64,000 bases of DNA from JADLFV01 sp964471555 (GTDB lineage Bacteria; Planctomycetota; Phycisphaerae; Phycisphaerales; Phycisphaeraceae): the NCBI GenBank assembly GCA_964471555.1, contig CAYYGM010000004.1, positions 1 through 64,000 on the forward strand, given 5' to 3'. The position numbers were made by a program, and so were the translations under genes. Below the pieces are notes generated by a model. That model worked only from the letters and a program-made list of their open reading frames with translations, was not told the DNA's origin and did no database searches. Of the stretch, positions 1-8,241 are shown one piece after another (the first letter of the stretch is position 1; every line of letters starts with the position of its first letter).

Positions 1-16
1 CCTCAACCCGATTCTC

Positions 17-367
17 TCAAATTGACTGGTACGAAGATCGGGAAGGGGTCAGTTGTGATCCGTCTTGTGATTGACGCCTTCTCAACACTCTCAACACTCT
101 CAACACTAATGATAGGAGACCTCTAATGAGGCGTTGAGATAAATCGAGCATTATCTCCACCATGATTGTCAAGAGGCGCACAACCACACGCCAAAGAGAA
201 AATATAAACATTCCTACACTTAATACGAGCAGTGGAAATCCAAGCGGGCCAATGTCAAAAAGGGCCTGCGCATAATCTGGCTGATAAACGACAAATAAAA
301 ACACGGCCGCGAAGCCAGTTAAACAATACCGAAAAAATTGTTCTATGTTTAATGCAGCGATCTTCAT
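17..367 (-). CDS. Small predicted membrane protein
   Basis: This is a 116-residue protein that I do not recognise. Two hydrophobic stretches (about residues 12-30 and 40-65) are followed by an amphipathic, Arg/Leu-rich segment and a polar tail, so it is probably a small inner-membrane protein with a basic cytoplasmic end. The ATG start at 367 has no strong ribosome binding site. The gene is visibly more A+T-rich than the groEL region beside it, which may mean later acquisition. A strong hairpin at 404-442 separates it from groEL. It could be spurious, but hydrophobicity and codon use favour a real gene. Confidence 0.5.
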   Translation of the reverse strand: MKIAALNIEQFFRYCLTGFAAVFLFVVYQPDYAQALFDIGPLGFPLLVLSVGMFIFSLWRVVVRLLTIMVEIMLDLSQRLIRGLLSLVLRVLRVLRRRQSQDGSQLTPSRSSYQSI

Positions 368-403
368 CGTTCTAACCCTTTGAATGTGAAATCACGGTTG
401 GAT

Positions 404-442
404 TAAAAACCGGCGGGACAGGCTTTCGACTGTCCCGCCGGT
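404..442 (-). terminator. Intrinsic terminator downstream of groEL
   Basis: A perfect 13-bp stem, ACCGGCGGGACAG paired with CTGTCCCGCCGGT, encloses an 8-nt loop. Read on the minus strand it runs straight into a T-rich tract (TTTTTAATC), the form of a rho-independent terminator for the groES-groEL transcript. Confidence 0.8.
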
Positions 443-502
443 GACGGTTACTTCGGGTTGTGGCCCCGGGGTGTCATGGTTGTGTTGTAACTCCGTGGGT
501 GG

Positions 503-541
503 GGAGGCCCTCACCCCGGCCCTCTCCCGGGGGGAGAGGTG
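503..541. repeat. CCCTCACCC/CCCTCTCCC palindromic repeat, single copy
   Basis: A GC-rich element of the form GGCCCTCACCCC, GGCCCTCTCCC, GGGGGGAGAGG. The same family occurs as an inverted pair at 12730-12843. Its second half can fold as CTCTCCC/GGGAGAG. Confidence 0.6.
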
Positions 542-549
542 GGTGGGAA

Positions 550-575
550 AGCCCCCGGTGTGGTCACCGGGGGCT
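550..575 (-). terminator. Hairpin immediately after groEL
   Basis: A perfect 11-bp stem (AGCCCCCGGTG / CACCGGGGGCT) with a TGGT loop lies just beyond the groEL stop codon. Only three T residues follow on the minus strand, so it is a weaker terminator candidate than 404-442 or an mRNA 3' stabiliser. Confidence 0.5.
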
Positions 576-581
576 AAATGG

Positions 582-2222
582 TTAATAGTCCATGTCATCC
601 ATGCCTGCGCCGGCGCCGGCGGGGGTTTTCTTCTTTTCCTTGATTTCGCTGATGACGGCGTCGGTGGTCAGCAGGAGGCCGGAGATGCTGGCGGCGTTCT
701 GGAGGGCGATGCGTTCGACCTTGGTGGGGACGATGACGCCCATTTTCATGAGGTCGCCGTATTCGCCGGTGAGGGCGTTGAAGCCGAAGTTAGCGCCCTT
801 GGCGTTGACTTCGACTTCGCGGCAGATGACCGAGCCGTCGTGGCCGGCGTTTTCGGCGATCTGCTTGATGGGGGCGGTGACGGCCCGCTTGACGATCTCG
901 ACGCCGACCTGTTCGTCGCCGGTGAGTTTCAAACTGTCGAGGGCCTTGCGGGCACGCAGCACGGCAGTGCCGCCACCGGGGAGGATGCCTTCTTCGACAG
1001 CGGCACGGCAGGCGTGCACGGCATCTTCGACGCGGGCTTTCTTTTCCTTCATTTCGGATTCGGTGGCTGCGCCCACGTTGATCTGGGCGACGCCGCCGGC
1101 GAGTTTGGCCAGGCGTTCCTGGAGTTTTTCGCCGTCGTATTCGCTGGTGGTGCGTTCGAGTTCAGCCTTGATCGCTTCGATGCGTCCCTTGATGTCGGCC
1201 GACTTGCCGGCCCCTTCGATGATGGTGGTGTTTTCCTTTTCGACCACGATCTTCTTGGCTTTGCCGAGGTCGGACAGTTCGAGTTTTTCGACGTCGATGC
1301 CGAGCTCTTCCATGATGGCGCGGCCGCCGGTGAGGGTGGCGATGTCCTCGAGCATGGCCTTGCGGCGATCACCGAAGCCGGGGGCCTTGACGGCTGCGAC
1401 CTTGAGCACGCCGCGCAGCTTGTTGACCACGAGGGTGGCCAGGGCTTCGCCTTCGATGTCTTCGGCGACGATGAGCAGGGCCTTGCCGGACTCAGCGATC
1501 TTGCCGAGGATGGGGATCAGGTCCTTGGCGTTGGAGAGCTTCTTCTCGTGGATGAGCACGTAGGCGTCTTCGAGCACCGCTTCCATGCGGGCGGCGTCGG
1601 TGACGAAGTGCGGCGAGAGGTAGCCCTTGTCGAACTGCATACCTTCGACGAGGTCAACGGTGGTGTCGAGGGACTTACCTTCTTCGACGGTGATGACGCC
1701 GTCCTTGCCGACCTTGTCCATGGCCTGGGCGATGATCTTGCCGATCTCGGCGTCCTGGTTGGCCGAGCAAGCGCCGACCTGGGCGATTTCGTCGCTGTTG
1801 GTGACCTTCTTGGACTGTTTGGCCAGTTCCTTGACGATGGCGTCGACGGCCTTGTCGATGCCGCGCTTGATCTGGTGGGCGTTGCCGCCGGCGGTGATGT
1901 TCTTGAGGCCTTCGGTGAAGATGGCTTCGGCGTAGATGGTGGCGGTGGTGGTGCCGTCGCCGGCGTCCTTGGAGCTCTTGGAGGCGACTTCCTTGACCAT
2001 CTGGGCGCCGATGTTTTCGAGGGCGTCGTCGAGCTCGATCTCCTTGGCGACGGAAACACCATCCTTGGTGATGTTGGGAGAGCCGAAGGATTTTTCGAGG
2101 ATGACGACGCGGCCGGAGGGGCCGAGGGTGATCTTGACGGCCTTGGCGAGCTTGGCGACGCCGCGGCGGATGGCTTCGCGGGCCTCGGTGTCGAATTTGA
2201 TTTGTTTGGCGGGCATGGACAT
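582..2222 (-). CDS. groEL: Chaperonin GroEL (60 kDa)
   Basis: GroEL forms the double-ring ATP-dependent folding cage closed by GroES. The 546-residue protein has the family's usual length and collinear conserved stretches: KAVKITLGPSGR near the N-terminus, GDGTTTATIYAEAI at about 86-100, VEEGKSLDTT, KAPGFGDRR and GGGTAVLRA. The C-terminus ends AGAGAGMDDMDY, so the usual Gly-Gly-Met repeat tail is reduced to a short Gly/Ala stretch with an acidic end. ATG at 2222 follows a GGAG sequence at short distance; a second Met two codons on (2216) is also possible. It is the distal gene after groES. No CIRCE inverted repeat was seen near the operon, so the heat-shock control is not evident. Confidence 0.97.
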   Translation of the reverse strand: MSMPAKQIKFDTEAREAIRRGVAKLAKAVKITLGPSGRVVILEKSFGSPNITKDGVSVAKEIELDDALENIGAQMVKEVASKSSKDAGDGTTTATIYAEAIFTEGLKNITAGGNAHQIKRGIDKAVDAIVKELAKQSKKVTNSDEIAQVGACSANQDAEIGKIIAQAMDKVGKDGVITVEEGKSLDTTVDLVEGMQFDKGYLSPHFVTDAARMEAVLEDAYVLIHEKKLSNAKDLIPILGKIAESGKALLIVAEDIEGEALATLVVNKLRGVLKVAAVKAPGFGDRRKAMLEDIATLTGGRAIMEELGIDVEKLELSDLGKAKKIVVEKENTTIIEGAGKSADIKGRIEAIKAELERTTSEYDGEKLQERLAKLAGGVAQINVGAATESEMKEKKARVEDAVHACRAAVEEGILPGGGTAVLRARKALDSLKLTGDEQVGVEIVKRAVTAPIKQIAENAGHDGSVICREVEVNAKGANFGFNALTGEYGDLMKMGVIVPTKVERIALQNAASISGLLLTTDAVISEIKEKKKTPAGAGAGMDDMDY

Positions 2223-2319
2223 TTACTCCGTTGTTTGGTGTTGGATTTTTTGTAAGGAAGACCGCGATCGGCGATCGCGGCTATGTGGCGGCGCTGGTGC
2301 GTCGCGGTTTTGTCGTTCG

Positions 2320-2613
2320 TTATTCAACGACCGCCAAAACTTCGTCTTCGGAGAGGACGAGGTACTCTTCGTCGTTGTGCTTCAGTTCGGTGCCGCCCCA
2401 TTTGGAGAGGATGACGGTGTCGCCGACCTTGACCTGGAAGGGGACGGTTTTGCCGTCGTCGGTTTTGCGGCCGGTGCCGACGCGGATGACCTTGGCCTGC
2501 TGGGGTTTCTCGGTGGCGGACTCGGGCAGGAAAATGCCACTGGCGGTCTGCTTCTCGGCTTCCAGACGCTTGACGATGATCTTGTCGCCGAGAGGACGGA
2601 TGTTGATGCTCAT
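2320..2613 (-). CDS. groES: Co-chaperonin GroES (10 kDa)
   Basis: GroES is the heptameric lid of the GroEL folding chamber. The 97-residue product begins with INIRPLGDKIIVKRLEAE and carries the mobile-loop region (EKQTASGIFLPES, about residues 19-31) and the C-terminal LSEDEVLAVVE typical of the family. An AGGAG lies about 10 nt ahead of the ATG. groEL follows after about 100 nt, a spacer that contains a CCGCGATC/GATCGCGG hairpin. Upstream on the same strand lies a receiver-like protein gene. Confidence 0.97.
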   Translation of the reverse strand: MSINIRPLGDKIIVKRLEAEKQTASGIFLPESATEKPQQAKVIRVGTGRKTDDGKTVPFQVKVGDTVILSKWGGTELKHNDEEYLVLSEDEVLAVVE

Positions 2614-2688
2614 GATGCGGAATCTCCTGAAAAAGAGTTTCTGGTTATTGGTTCGTGGTTGTTGGTGTTGCTGTCGCAGATGGGAGCG

Positions 2689-3249
2689 TTATTCGGGCCG
2701 CCCATCGGCTGGAGGACTTTCCGGGGGGTGAGAAGCCCGGCGTGCTGAAGCACGCCTCGCCCCGGAATCTTCCGGGGGCGGAGGGGGCCAGGTGTTCTGG
2801 TACTCGCGCTGGACGAGGCGAGCGATGACGGTCAGCAGGGTGTCGAGGTGCTGGGGACGATTGATGACGGAGAACGCGCCGAGGCGCAGAGCTTCGTTGA
2901 GCAAGCGCTCAGCCCGGCGCATGGCGTAGCGATGGTTGACGACAACGATGGGCAGTCGACTGGGGCGGCGGACGAGCATTTGCAGGAGCCAGAGGCCGTC
3001 ACCTTCGCCGCCGGTGTTGGGGGGGGTGGCGATGTCGATGAGGGCGGCGTGGATGGTGTGCTGCTCGACGAGGTCGAGTGCCTGGCGGCCGGTGTAGGCG
3101 GTGAAGGCGCGGACGCCGAGGGGCTGCATGAGGCGAGGCAACTGGGCGGTCCAGTGCTCAGCCTCGCGGTCGCGGTCACGGGTCAACAGGACGTTGAACC
3201 GGCCGGCGGGCAGGGGGTCAGCCTCGGGTTGATAGCGCATCGCAACCAT
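2689..3249 (-). CDS. Degenerate response-regulator receiver protein
   Basis: The product of about 186 residues has a single CheY-like receiver fold. A conserved strand (FNVLLTRDRD) supplies acidic residues, ALIDIATPP supplies the likely phospho-acceptor Asp (about residue 72), and LGAFSVINRP sits where receivers normally have a Lys-Pro. Here the Lys is Asn, so phosphorylation switching may be altered or absent. The tail is Pro/Arg-rich and unstructured, with no DNA-binding domain. It precedes groES on the same strand with 75 nt between. ATG at 3249 is used; TTG at 3261 or ATG at 3240 are possible. Its role is unknown. Confidence 0.75.
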   Translation of the reverse strand: MVAMRYQPEADPLPAGRFNVLLTRDRDREAEHWTAQLPRLMQPLGVRAFTAYTGRQALDLVEQHTIHAALIDIATPPNTGGEGDGLWLLQMLVRRPSRLPIVVVNHRYAMRRAERLLNEALRLGAFSVINRPQHLDTLLTVIARLVQREYQNTWPPPPPEDSGARRASARRASHPPESPPADGRPE

Positions 3250-3706
3250 GGCGAGAACCAATTTGCAAGGCTGGTGCCACCCCCGGAAGTAGGGGGATGG
3301 ATGGATTGTTTCGATAAAATATGTATTGGCAGAGATTTGCGTGTGTTGCGGGTCGAGGGTGTGAGGCGGGTGATCGGGGGTGATCTGCCGGGGTCGGTCG
3401 AATCGGGGGCGGAGCGGTGTCGAATTGGCAGGCGATGGGGGGTAGGTATAGCCGGCGACCTACATGTCGCTGGGCTCGTGTGCAGGGGTGAGTACAAAAG
3501 CACGGGGACGTTCGCCCGGCAAGGCGTCGCTCGCCGGCTATTGGTTATGGGGGTGCGGGGCCCGGCGAGGTGTTGGTCGCCGGCTGTTGGGGTGCGGGCG
3601 ATTTCCCATTTCCGGGGGTGTGGGATGGATATCCGGCACTCAATTTACACAAATCACTCATTTTGCTAACAGAATGCTCACGAGAGAGTCATAATTTGAG
3701 CATCCG
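3250..3706. other. Intergenic region with repeats, divergent to phoB-like gene
   Basis: I see no gene in this stretch. It holds three copies of a GC palindrome (3447-3590, listed separately) and then a switch to A+T-rich sequence just before the phoB-like gene, including CATAAT close to the start codon, a candidate -10 element. No convincing Pho-box repeat was recognised. Confidence 0.6.
3447..3590. repeat. Three copies of a CCGGCGAG...CTCGCCGG palindrome
   Basis: Degenerate copies lie at 3447-3477 (inverted), 3513-3540 and 3560-3590. Each reads roughly GCCCGGCGAG, 5-7 nt, then CTCGCCGGCT, so each can form a short GC hairpin. A cleaner copy is at 42839-42860, with exact CCGGCGAG/CTCGCCGG arms. 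Confidence 0.7.
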
Positions 3707-4405
3707 ATGAACGCCACCACAGCCGACGGTCACAGTCTGTTGATTGTTGAAGATGAGCAGGATCTGCTCGAATTGCTGCGGTTCAACCTCGACCGGGAGG
3801 GGTTCGAGGTGCACACCGCGGAGACGGGCGAGGATGGCCTGAAGGTGCTGCGACGGGCCCGGCCGAGCCTGATGGTGCTGGACCTGATGCTGCCGGGGAT
3901 GGACGGCCTGGAGGTCTGTCGCCAGGTGCGCCAGGATGCAGCGCTCAAGGACACGTCGATCATCATGCTCACCGCCAAGGGTGAGGAAAGCGACATCGTG
4001 CGCGGCCTGGAAATGGGTGCGGATGACTACGTGACCAAGCCTTTCAGCCCGCGCGTGCTGGTGGCGAGGATCCAGAGCGTGCTGCGGCGGACGAAGACGG
4101 GCGGGGCGGAGGACGGGCGGCTGCGGGTGGCGAACGTGACGCTCGACCAGGATCGGCACGAAGTGACCATCGACGGGCAGCCGACGGACCTGACCGCCAC
4201 GGAATTCAAGCTGCTGCACCTGATGATGAAGCGGCCGGGCCGGGTGTACACGCGGCAGCAGATCATCGAGGGCGTACACGAAGGCTTCGCCGCGGTGACC
4301 GATCGCTCGGTGGACGTGCAGGTGGTGGCGCTGCGCAAGAAGCTGGGATCGGCGGGGCGGCGAATCGAAACTGTCCGCGGAGTCGGGTATCGTTTCCGGG
4401 AATGA
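3707..4405 (+). CDS. phoB: PhoB-type winged-helix response regulator
   Basis: This OmpR/PhoB-family transcription regulator has an N-terminal receiver (about residues 9-122) and a C-terminal winged-helix DNA-binding domain (about 133-230). The acidic pair is E15/D16, the predicted phospho-acceptor is D59 in VLDLMLPGMDG, and K111 lies in the canonical TKPF. The closing VRGVGYRF motif is typical of the family. The kinase gene overlaps its stop codon (ATGA), and a PhoU-like protein and PiT phosphate transporter follow, which supports a role in phosphate sensing. The 232-residue length is standard. Confidence 0.9.
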   Translation: MNATTADGHSLLIVEDEQDLLELLRFNLDREGFEVHTAETGEDGLKVLRRARPSLMVLDLMLPGMDGLEVCRQVRQDAALKDTSIIMLTAKGEESDIVRGLEMGADDYVTKPFSPRVLVARIQSVLRRTKTGGAEDGRLRVANVTLDQDRHEVTIDGQPTDLTATEFKLLHLMMKRPGRVYTRQQIIEGVHEGFAAVTDRSVDVQVVALRKKLGSAGRRIETVRGVGYRFRE

Positions 4406-5727
4406 CACTCCATCTGGCAAGTCTGTGCCCGACGGTGGGCCAGTCGGCCGGCGTCTGGGCGGTGCTGATCGGCGCGGCGCTGTTCGGCGGCGCGATGCTG
4501 GTGATATTGGTATTGCTTAGCCGGTCGCTCAAGCAGTTGCGGCGGGGCGCCACGCGCTTTGCGGAGGGCGATCTGTCGCAACGGGTGGTGGTGACCGGGC
4601 CGTTACAGATCAGCGCGTTGGCTGAGTCGCTTAATTCCATGGCCGCCCAACTGGACGATCGGCTCAATGCCGTGGTGCAGCAGCGCAACGAACTGGGCGC
4701 GGTGCTGGGCTCGATGGTCGAAGGCGTGCTGGCTATCGATCACGAACAGAACATCCTTTCGCTCAATCCCGCCGCGGCCGAGCTGCTGGGGCTGGATCCG
4801 TTGACGACGATCGGGCGCTCCATTCTCGAGTGCATTCGCAATCCCGCCCTGCAGCAGTTCGTGTCGCACACGCTGGACCAGGATGCGGCTGTGCAGGCGG
4901 AGATCACCATTCGCCCGGCTCACAGTGATGTGGATGATGACCGCCAACTGGAAGTGCAAAGCGCGATCCTGCGCGACGCGGCCGGTCGGCGCATCGGTGC
5001 GGTGATCGTGCTGCACGACGTGACGCAACTGCGGCGATTGGAGAACGTCCGCCGCGAGTTCGTGGCCAACGTGTCGCACGAAGTCAAGACGCCGGTCAGC
5101 GCCATCAAGGCTGCGGTGGAGACGTTGCTGGACACCGAAAGCGATCGCGGTGACGAATCGAAACGCTTCCTGGAGATGATCCTGCGCCAGGCCGACCGCA
5201 TGGCAGCCATCGTCGATGACCTGCTGGCCCTGGCTCGCATCGAGCAGTCCGCCGAGCAGATCACTGCCGAGTTGAGCAGCGGCCGGATTGCTCCCGTGCT
5301 GATGGCTGCCCGCGAAACCAGTCAGGCCAATGCCGATCAGCGTCAGATGCAGGTGGAGTTGGAGTGTGAGAACAATCTGACCGCCCGCATCAATGCCCAA
5401 CTGCTGGAGCAGGCGGTGGTCAACCTGCTGGACAATGCGATCAAGTATTCGCCGACCGGCTCACGGGTGCATCTGTGCGGTCGCCGCGCGGACAACGAGG
5501 TGATCATCGAGGTGATCGACGAGGGCAAAGGCATCGAGCCGCAGCATTTGCCGCGCCTGTTCGAGCGGTTCTATCGCACGGACAAAGCCCGCAGCCGGGC
5601 CATGGGCGGCACGGGGCTTGGACTGAGCATCGTCAAGCACATTGCCGAGGCCCACGGCGGCCGGGTGAGCGTGGAAAGCAGGATCAACAAAGGATCGACA
5701 TTTCGGATACATTTAACGCCGGGTTAG
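4402..5727 (+). CDS. phoR: PhoR-like sensor histidine kinase with one membrane segment
   Basis: This is probably the kinase partner of the preceding regulator. Domains in order: one hydrophobic segment (about 18-40), HAMP (about 40-92), PAS (about 100-215), HisKA with the phospho-accepting His in FVANVSHEVKTP (about 231), and HATPase with the N box NLLDNAIKYSP and the Gly boxes DEGKGIEP and GGTGLGLSIVKH. Classical PhoR or WalK kinases have two membrane helices, often around an extracytoplasmic sensor; here the coding region starts inside the phoB stop codon, so no room exists for a first helix and sensor. Signal input is therefore probably cytoplasmic, through PAS or via the PhoU-like neighbour. 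Confidence 0.9.
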   Translation: MTLHLASLCPTVGQSAGVWAVLIGAALFGGAMLVILVLLSRSLKQLRRGATRFAEGDLSQRVVVTGPLQISALAESLNSMAAQLDDRLNAVVQQRNELGAVLGSMVEGVLAIDHEQNILSLNPAAAELLGLDPLTTIGRSILECIRNPALQQFVSHTLDQDAAVQAEITIRPAHSDVDDDRQLEVQSAILRDAAGRRIGAVIVLHDVTQLRRLENVRREFVANVSHEVKTPVSAIKAAVETLLDTESDRGDESKRFLEMILRQADRMAAIVDDLLALARIEQSAEQITAELSSGRIAPVLMAARETSQANADQRQMQVELECENNLTARINAQLLEQAVVNLLDNAIKYSPTGSRVHLCGRRADNEVIIEVIDEGKGIEPQHLPRLFERFYRTDKARSRAMGGTGLGLSIVKHIAEAHGGRVSVESRINKGSTFRIHLTPG

Positions 5728-5740
5728 GAATGTGAGGGAG

Positions 5741-5890
5741 GTTGATGGTTGTTGGTCTTTGGTTCTTGGTTCAGATAGCCAACATCCATCCATCACCACA
5801 CCCCACAACCATGCCAACCGCTCATAAACACATAACAACCAACAACTAAAAACCAACAACCAACAACCAACAACCACAAACCAACAACCC
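5741..5890. repeat. Hairpin of degenerate CCAACAA words
   Basis: The left arm (5741-5771) is made of GGTTGTT/TTGGTCT words and the right arm (about 5833-5890) of ACCAACA words in the opposite sense, with a spacer of about 60 nt. It fills the gap between the kinase and the PhoU-like gene. The same family recurs at 18200-18311, and a single arm lies at 2641-2668. Confidence 0.75.
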
Positions 5891-5904
5891 CCCAGAACAC
5901 CACC

Positions 5905-6579
5905 ATGAGAACCATCGCCAAACTGTTCGGGCGGTCACCCTTCCAGCCGCTGCAGGCGCACATGGAAAAGGTGCGGGCCGCGGTGCTCAAAGCCCGTGAG
6001 TTGATGGACGCCTTTTGTAATGCGGACCACGCACGTGTGGAGCAATTGGCCGAGGAGGTTTCCACCCTGGAGCACGCAGCCGACGCCATGCGGCAAGACC
6101 TGACCAGTCAGCTTTCCAAGGGTTTGTTCATGCCGGTGGACCGGACGAGGCTGAGCGAGATCCTGGAGACGCAGGACAACTTGGCGGATATGGCGGAAAA
6201 CCTCGGCAAGCTGGTGACGCTGATGCCGCTGACGATGCCCAAGTCGTTCAATGGCCCTTTCCAGCAGTTCGTGGACATCAACTTCAAGGCCTTCGAGCAG
6301 GTCTATGGCATGGTGCAGCAGATCGACGAGCTGATGGAGAGCGGCTTCGGTGGGGCGGAGGCGGAGCGCGTGCGGCAGATGGCCATGGATGTCGCCCACA
6401 GCGAGCACGAGGCGGACGTGATGCAGCATGCGATGTTGCAGAAGCTGTTTGCCGAGGACGAGCGGATGAGAAAGAGCGAGTTTTTCCTGTGGGGGCGCAT
6501 TTTCGCCCAGGTGGCCCGCTTGTCGGACACCGCGGAGCGACTGGCCCTGGGCATTCGCCGCACCCTGGAGCTGAAGTAA
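5905..6579 (+). CDS. PhoU-like DUF47 family protein (Pit accessory)
   Basis: A 224-residue all-helical protein of the DUF47/TIGR00153 family, related to PhoU. Such proteins are usually encoded directly before a Pit transporter and are thought to tune its activity. Conserved features include EVSTLEHAADAMRQDLTSQL near residues 50-70, the FMPVDRTRL stretch that follows, and a second, PhoU-like half with AHSEHEADVMQ. The transporter begins 3 nt after its stop codon, so the two are surely co-transcribed. Membership of the PhoB/PhoR block suggests response to phosphate supply. Confidence 0.9.
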   Translation: MRTIAKLFGRSPFQPLQAHMEKVRAAVLKARELMDAFCNADHARVEQLAEEVSTLEHAADAMRQDLTSQLSKGLFMPVDRTRLSEILETQDNLADMAENLGKLVTLMPLTMPKSFNGPFQQFVDINFKAFEQVYGMVQQIDELMESGFGGAEAERVRQMAMDVAHSEHEADVMQHAMLQKLFAEDERMRKSEFFLWGRIFAQVARLSDTAERLALGIRRTLELK

Positions 6580-6582
6580 GTC

Positions 6583-8175
6583 ATGGGGGCGACCACGATT
6601 CTTTTAATGATGGCTGTGGTGTTCGGGCTCTACATGGCCTGGAACATCGGCGCCAATGACGTGGCCAACGCCATGGGCACCAGCGTCGGCTCCGGCGCTT
6701 TGACGCTCAAGCGGGCCATCATCCTGGCCGCCATCTTCGAGTTCACCGGCGCGTTCCTGGTCGGTTCGCACGTTTCGGAAACCGTGCGCCAGGGCATCTT
6801 CGAGCCGAGCCGGCTCAAGGCCATGGAACTGCAACAGGAGATGGGCCTCGATGAACTGCCGACACTGGCCCAGATGAAAGCGATGAGCAGCCGCGCCGAG
6901 GCCGAGGCTGAGAGCGGGCTTTTGTCCCCGGCTTCGGTGCAGTACAACAAAGCCGCCCACCGCGCGGCCGTGCTGCTGGGCTGCGGCATGATCGCATCAC
7001 TGCTGGCGGCAGGCGTGTGGCTGCAACTGGCGTCCTACTTCGGTTGGCCGGTCTCGACCACGCACACCATCGTGGGCGCGGTGTTCGGCTTCGGCGCGGT
7101 GATGGTGGGCGTGGCTCATGTGCAGTGGTCGACGCTGAGCACCATTGCAGCCAGTTGGGTGGTGTCGCCGCTGATGAGCGGGGCGATCGCGTATCTGCTG
7201 TTCCGTTTCCTGCTGCGGCGGGTGTTCTATCAGGCGGATCCCGTGGCGGCCGCCAAACGCTTGACGCCGTTTCTGGTGTTCTTCGTGCTGCTGGTGCTGG
7301 TGGGCGTGGCGGGTTTCAAGGCGTTCAAGCCGCTGATGAAGAACTTCCACATGGATCCGTTCGATCCGCTGCCGCTGACGATCACCTGTGTGACAGCCGT
7401 GGTGGGTGGCATCATCGGAGCCATCGTGGCGGGGCGGTTGATCAGCCGCATCAAGAGCGAGCCGATCGACCAGAGCTCGCGATTCCACGACGTGTTCGTG
7501 ATGCGCAGCCTGGATAAAGTCTTCAAGCACCTGCGCCGCATCAGCTCCAGCAGCGGCGGCCCCGTGCAGGAAAAAGCTGAGGCCATGCTGCAGCAGGCCC
7601 GCGAACTGGCTGCGCTCAGTGATGATCACGCCCGCCAGCCGGTGACCGAAAACGCTTATCGCAAGGTCGAACGCATCTTCGTTTATCTGCAGGTGCTCAG
7701 CGCCTGCTTCGTGGCCTTCGCTCACGGCGCCAACGACGTGGCCAACGCCATCGGTCCGCTCTCGGCCGCGGTGCAGTCGTTCCGTGACGGCGTCATCGAA
7801 GTGAAATCCAACACCCCCATGTGGGCCCTGGCCCTGGGCGGTGCCGGCATCGTGGTGGGCCTGGCGACCTGGGGTTGGCGGGTCATGGAAACCATCGGCC
7901 GCCGCATCACCGAACTGACGCCCTCGCGCGGCTTCTGTGCCGAGCTGGCCACCGCCATCACCATCCTGATCGCTTCGCTGACCGACGGCATCCCCGTCTC
8001 CACCACGCACACCCTGGTCGGCGCAGTGCTCGGCGTCGGCCTGGCCCGCGGCATCGGCGCCATCAACCTCAACACCATCCGCGACATCGTGGCCAGTTGG
8101 ATCGTGACGTTGCCCGCCGGCGCGGGATTGTCGATCCTCTTCTTCTACGCCCTGAAGTTGATCTTCGTGGGGTAA
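6583..8175 (+). CDS. pit: Inorganic phosphate transporter, PiT family
   Basis: An ion-coupled phosphate permease of the inner membrane, 530 residues. The two inverted family signatures are clear: NIGANDVANAMGTSVGSGAL near residue 22 and HGANDVANAIGPLSAAV near residue 383. Each half also has the VSTTHT motif (WPVSTTHTIVGAVFG and IPVSTTHTLVGAVLG). About ten to twelve hydrophobic segments flank a central cytoplasmic loop of about 100 residues (about 285-370). It is coupled to the PhoU-like gene upstream and lies in the phosphate block. Confidence 0.95.
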   Translation: MGATTILLMMAVVFGLYMAWNIGANDVANAMGTSVGSGALTLKRAIILAAIFEFTGAFLVGSHVSETVRQGIFEPSRLKAMELQQEMGLDELPTLAQMKAMSSRAEAEAESGLLSPASVQYNKAAHRAAVLLGCGMIASLLAAGVWLQLASYFGWPVSTTHTIVGAVFGFGAVMVGVAHVQWSTLSTIAASWVVSPLMSGAIAYLLFRFLLRRVFYQADPVAAAKRLTPFLVFFVLLVLVGVAGFKAFKPLMKNFHMDPFDPLPLTITCVTAVVGGIIGAIVAGRLISRIKSEPIDQSSRFHDVFVMRSLDKVFKHLRRISSSSGGPVQEKAEAMLQQARELAALSDDHARQPVTENAYRKVERIFVYLQVLSACFVAFAHGANDVANAIGPLSAAVQSFRDGVIEVKSNTPMWALALGGAGIVVGLATWGWRVMETIGRRITELTPSRGFCAELATAITILIASLTDGIPVSTTHTLVGAVLGVGLARGIGAINLNTIRDIVASWIVTLPAGAGLSILFFYALKLIFVG

Positions 8176-8241
8176 GCACACGCAATACATCAGCCATGCC
8201 ATTGGGTCCAGGCTCACAGCGCGTGGTCTTGGAGCCGCGGA

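Noticed and set aside
441..2255. A 604-residue open frame on the plus strand across groEL
   Set aside because: It is antisense to a certain groEL gene. Its composition (Gly, Asp, Phe-rich) is that of a shadow frame in high-GC DNA.
2614..2688. Search for a CIRCE heat-shock operator upstream of groES
   Set aside because: No TTAGCACTC/GAGTGCTAA inverted repeat or close variant is present; only a run of GGTT words is seen.
3600..3706. Search for a Pho box before phoB
   Set aside because: No pair of 7-nt direct repeats of the CTGTCAT type at 11-nt spacing could be made out.
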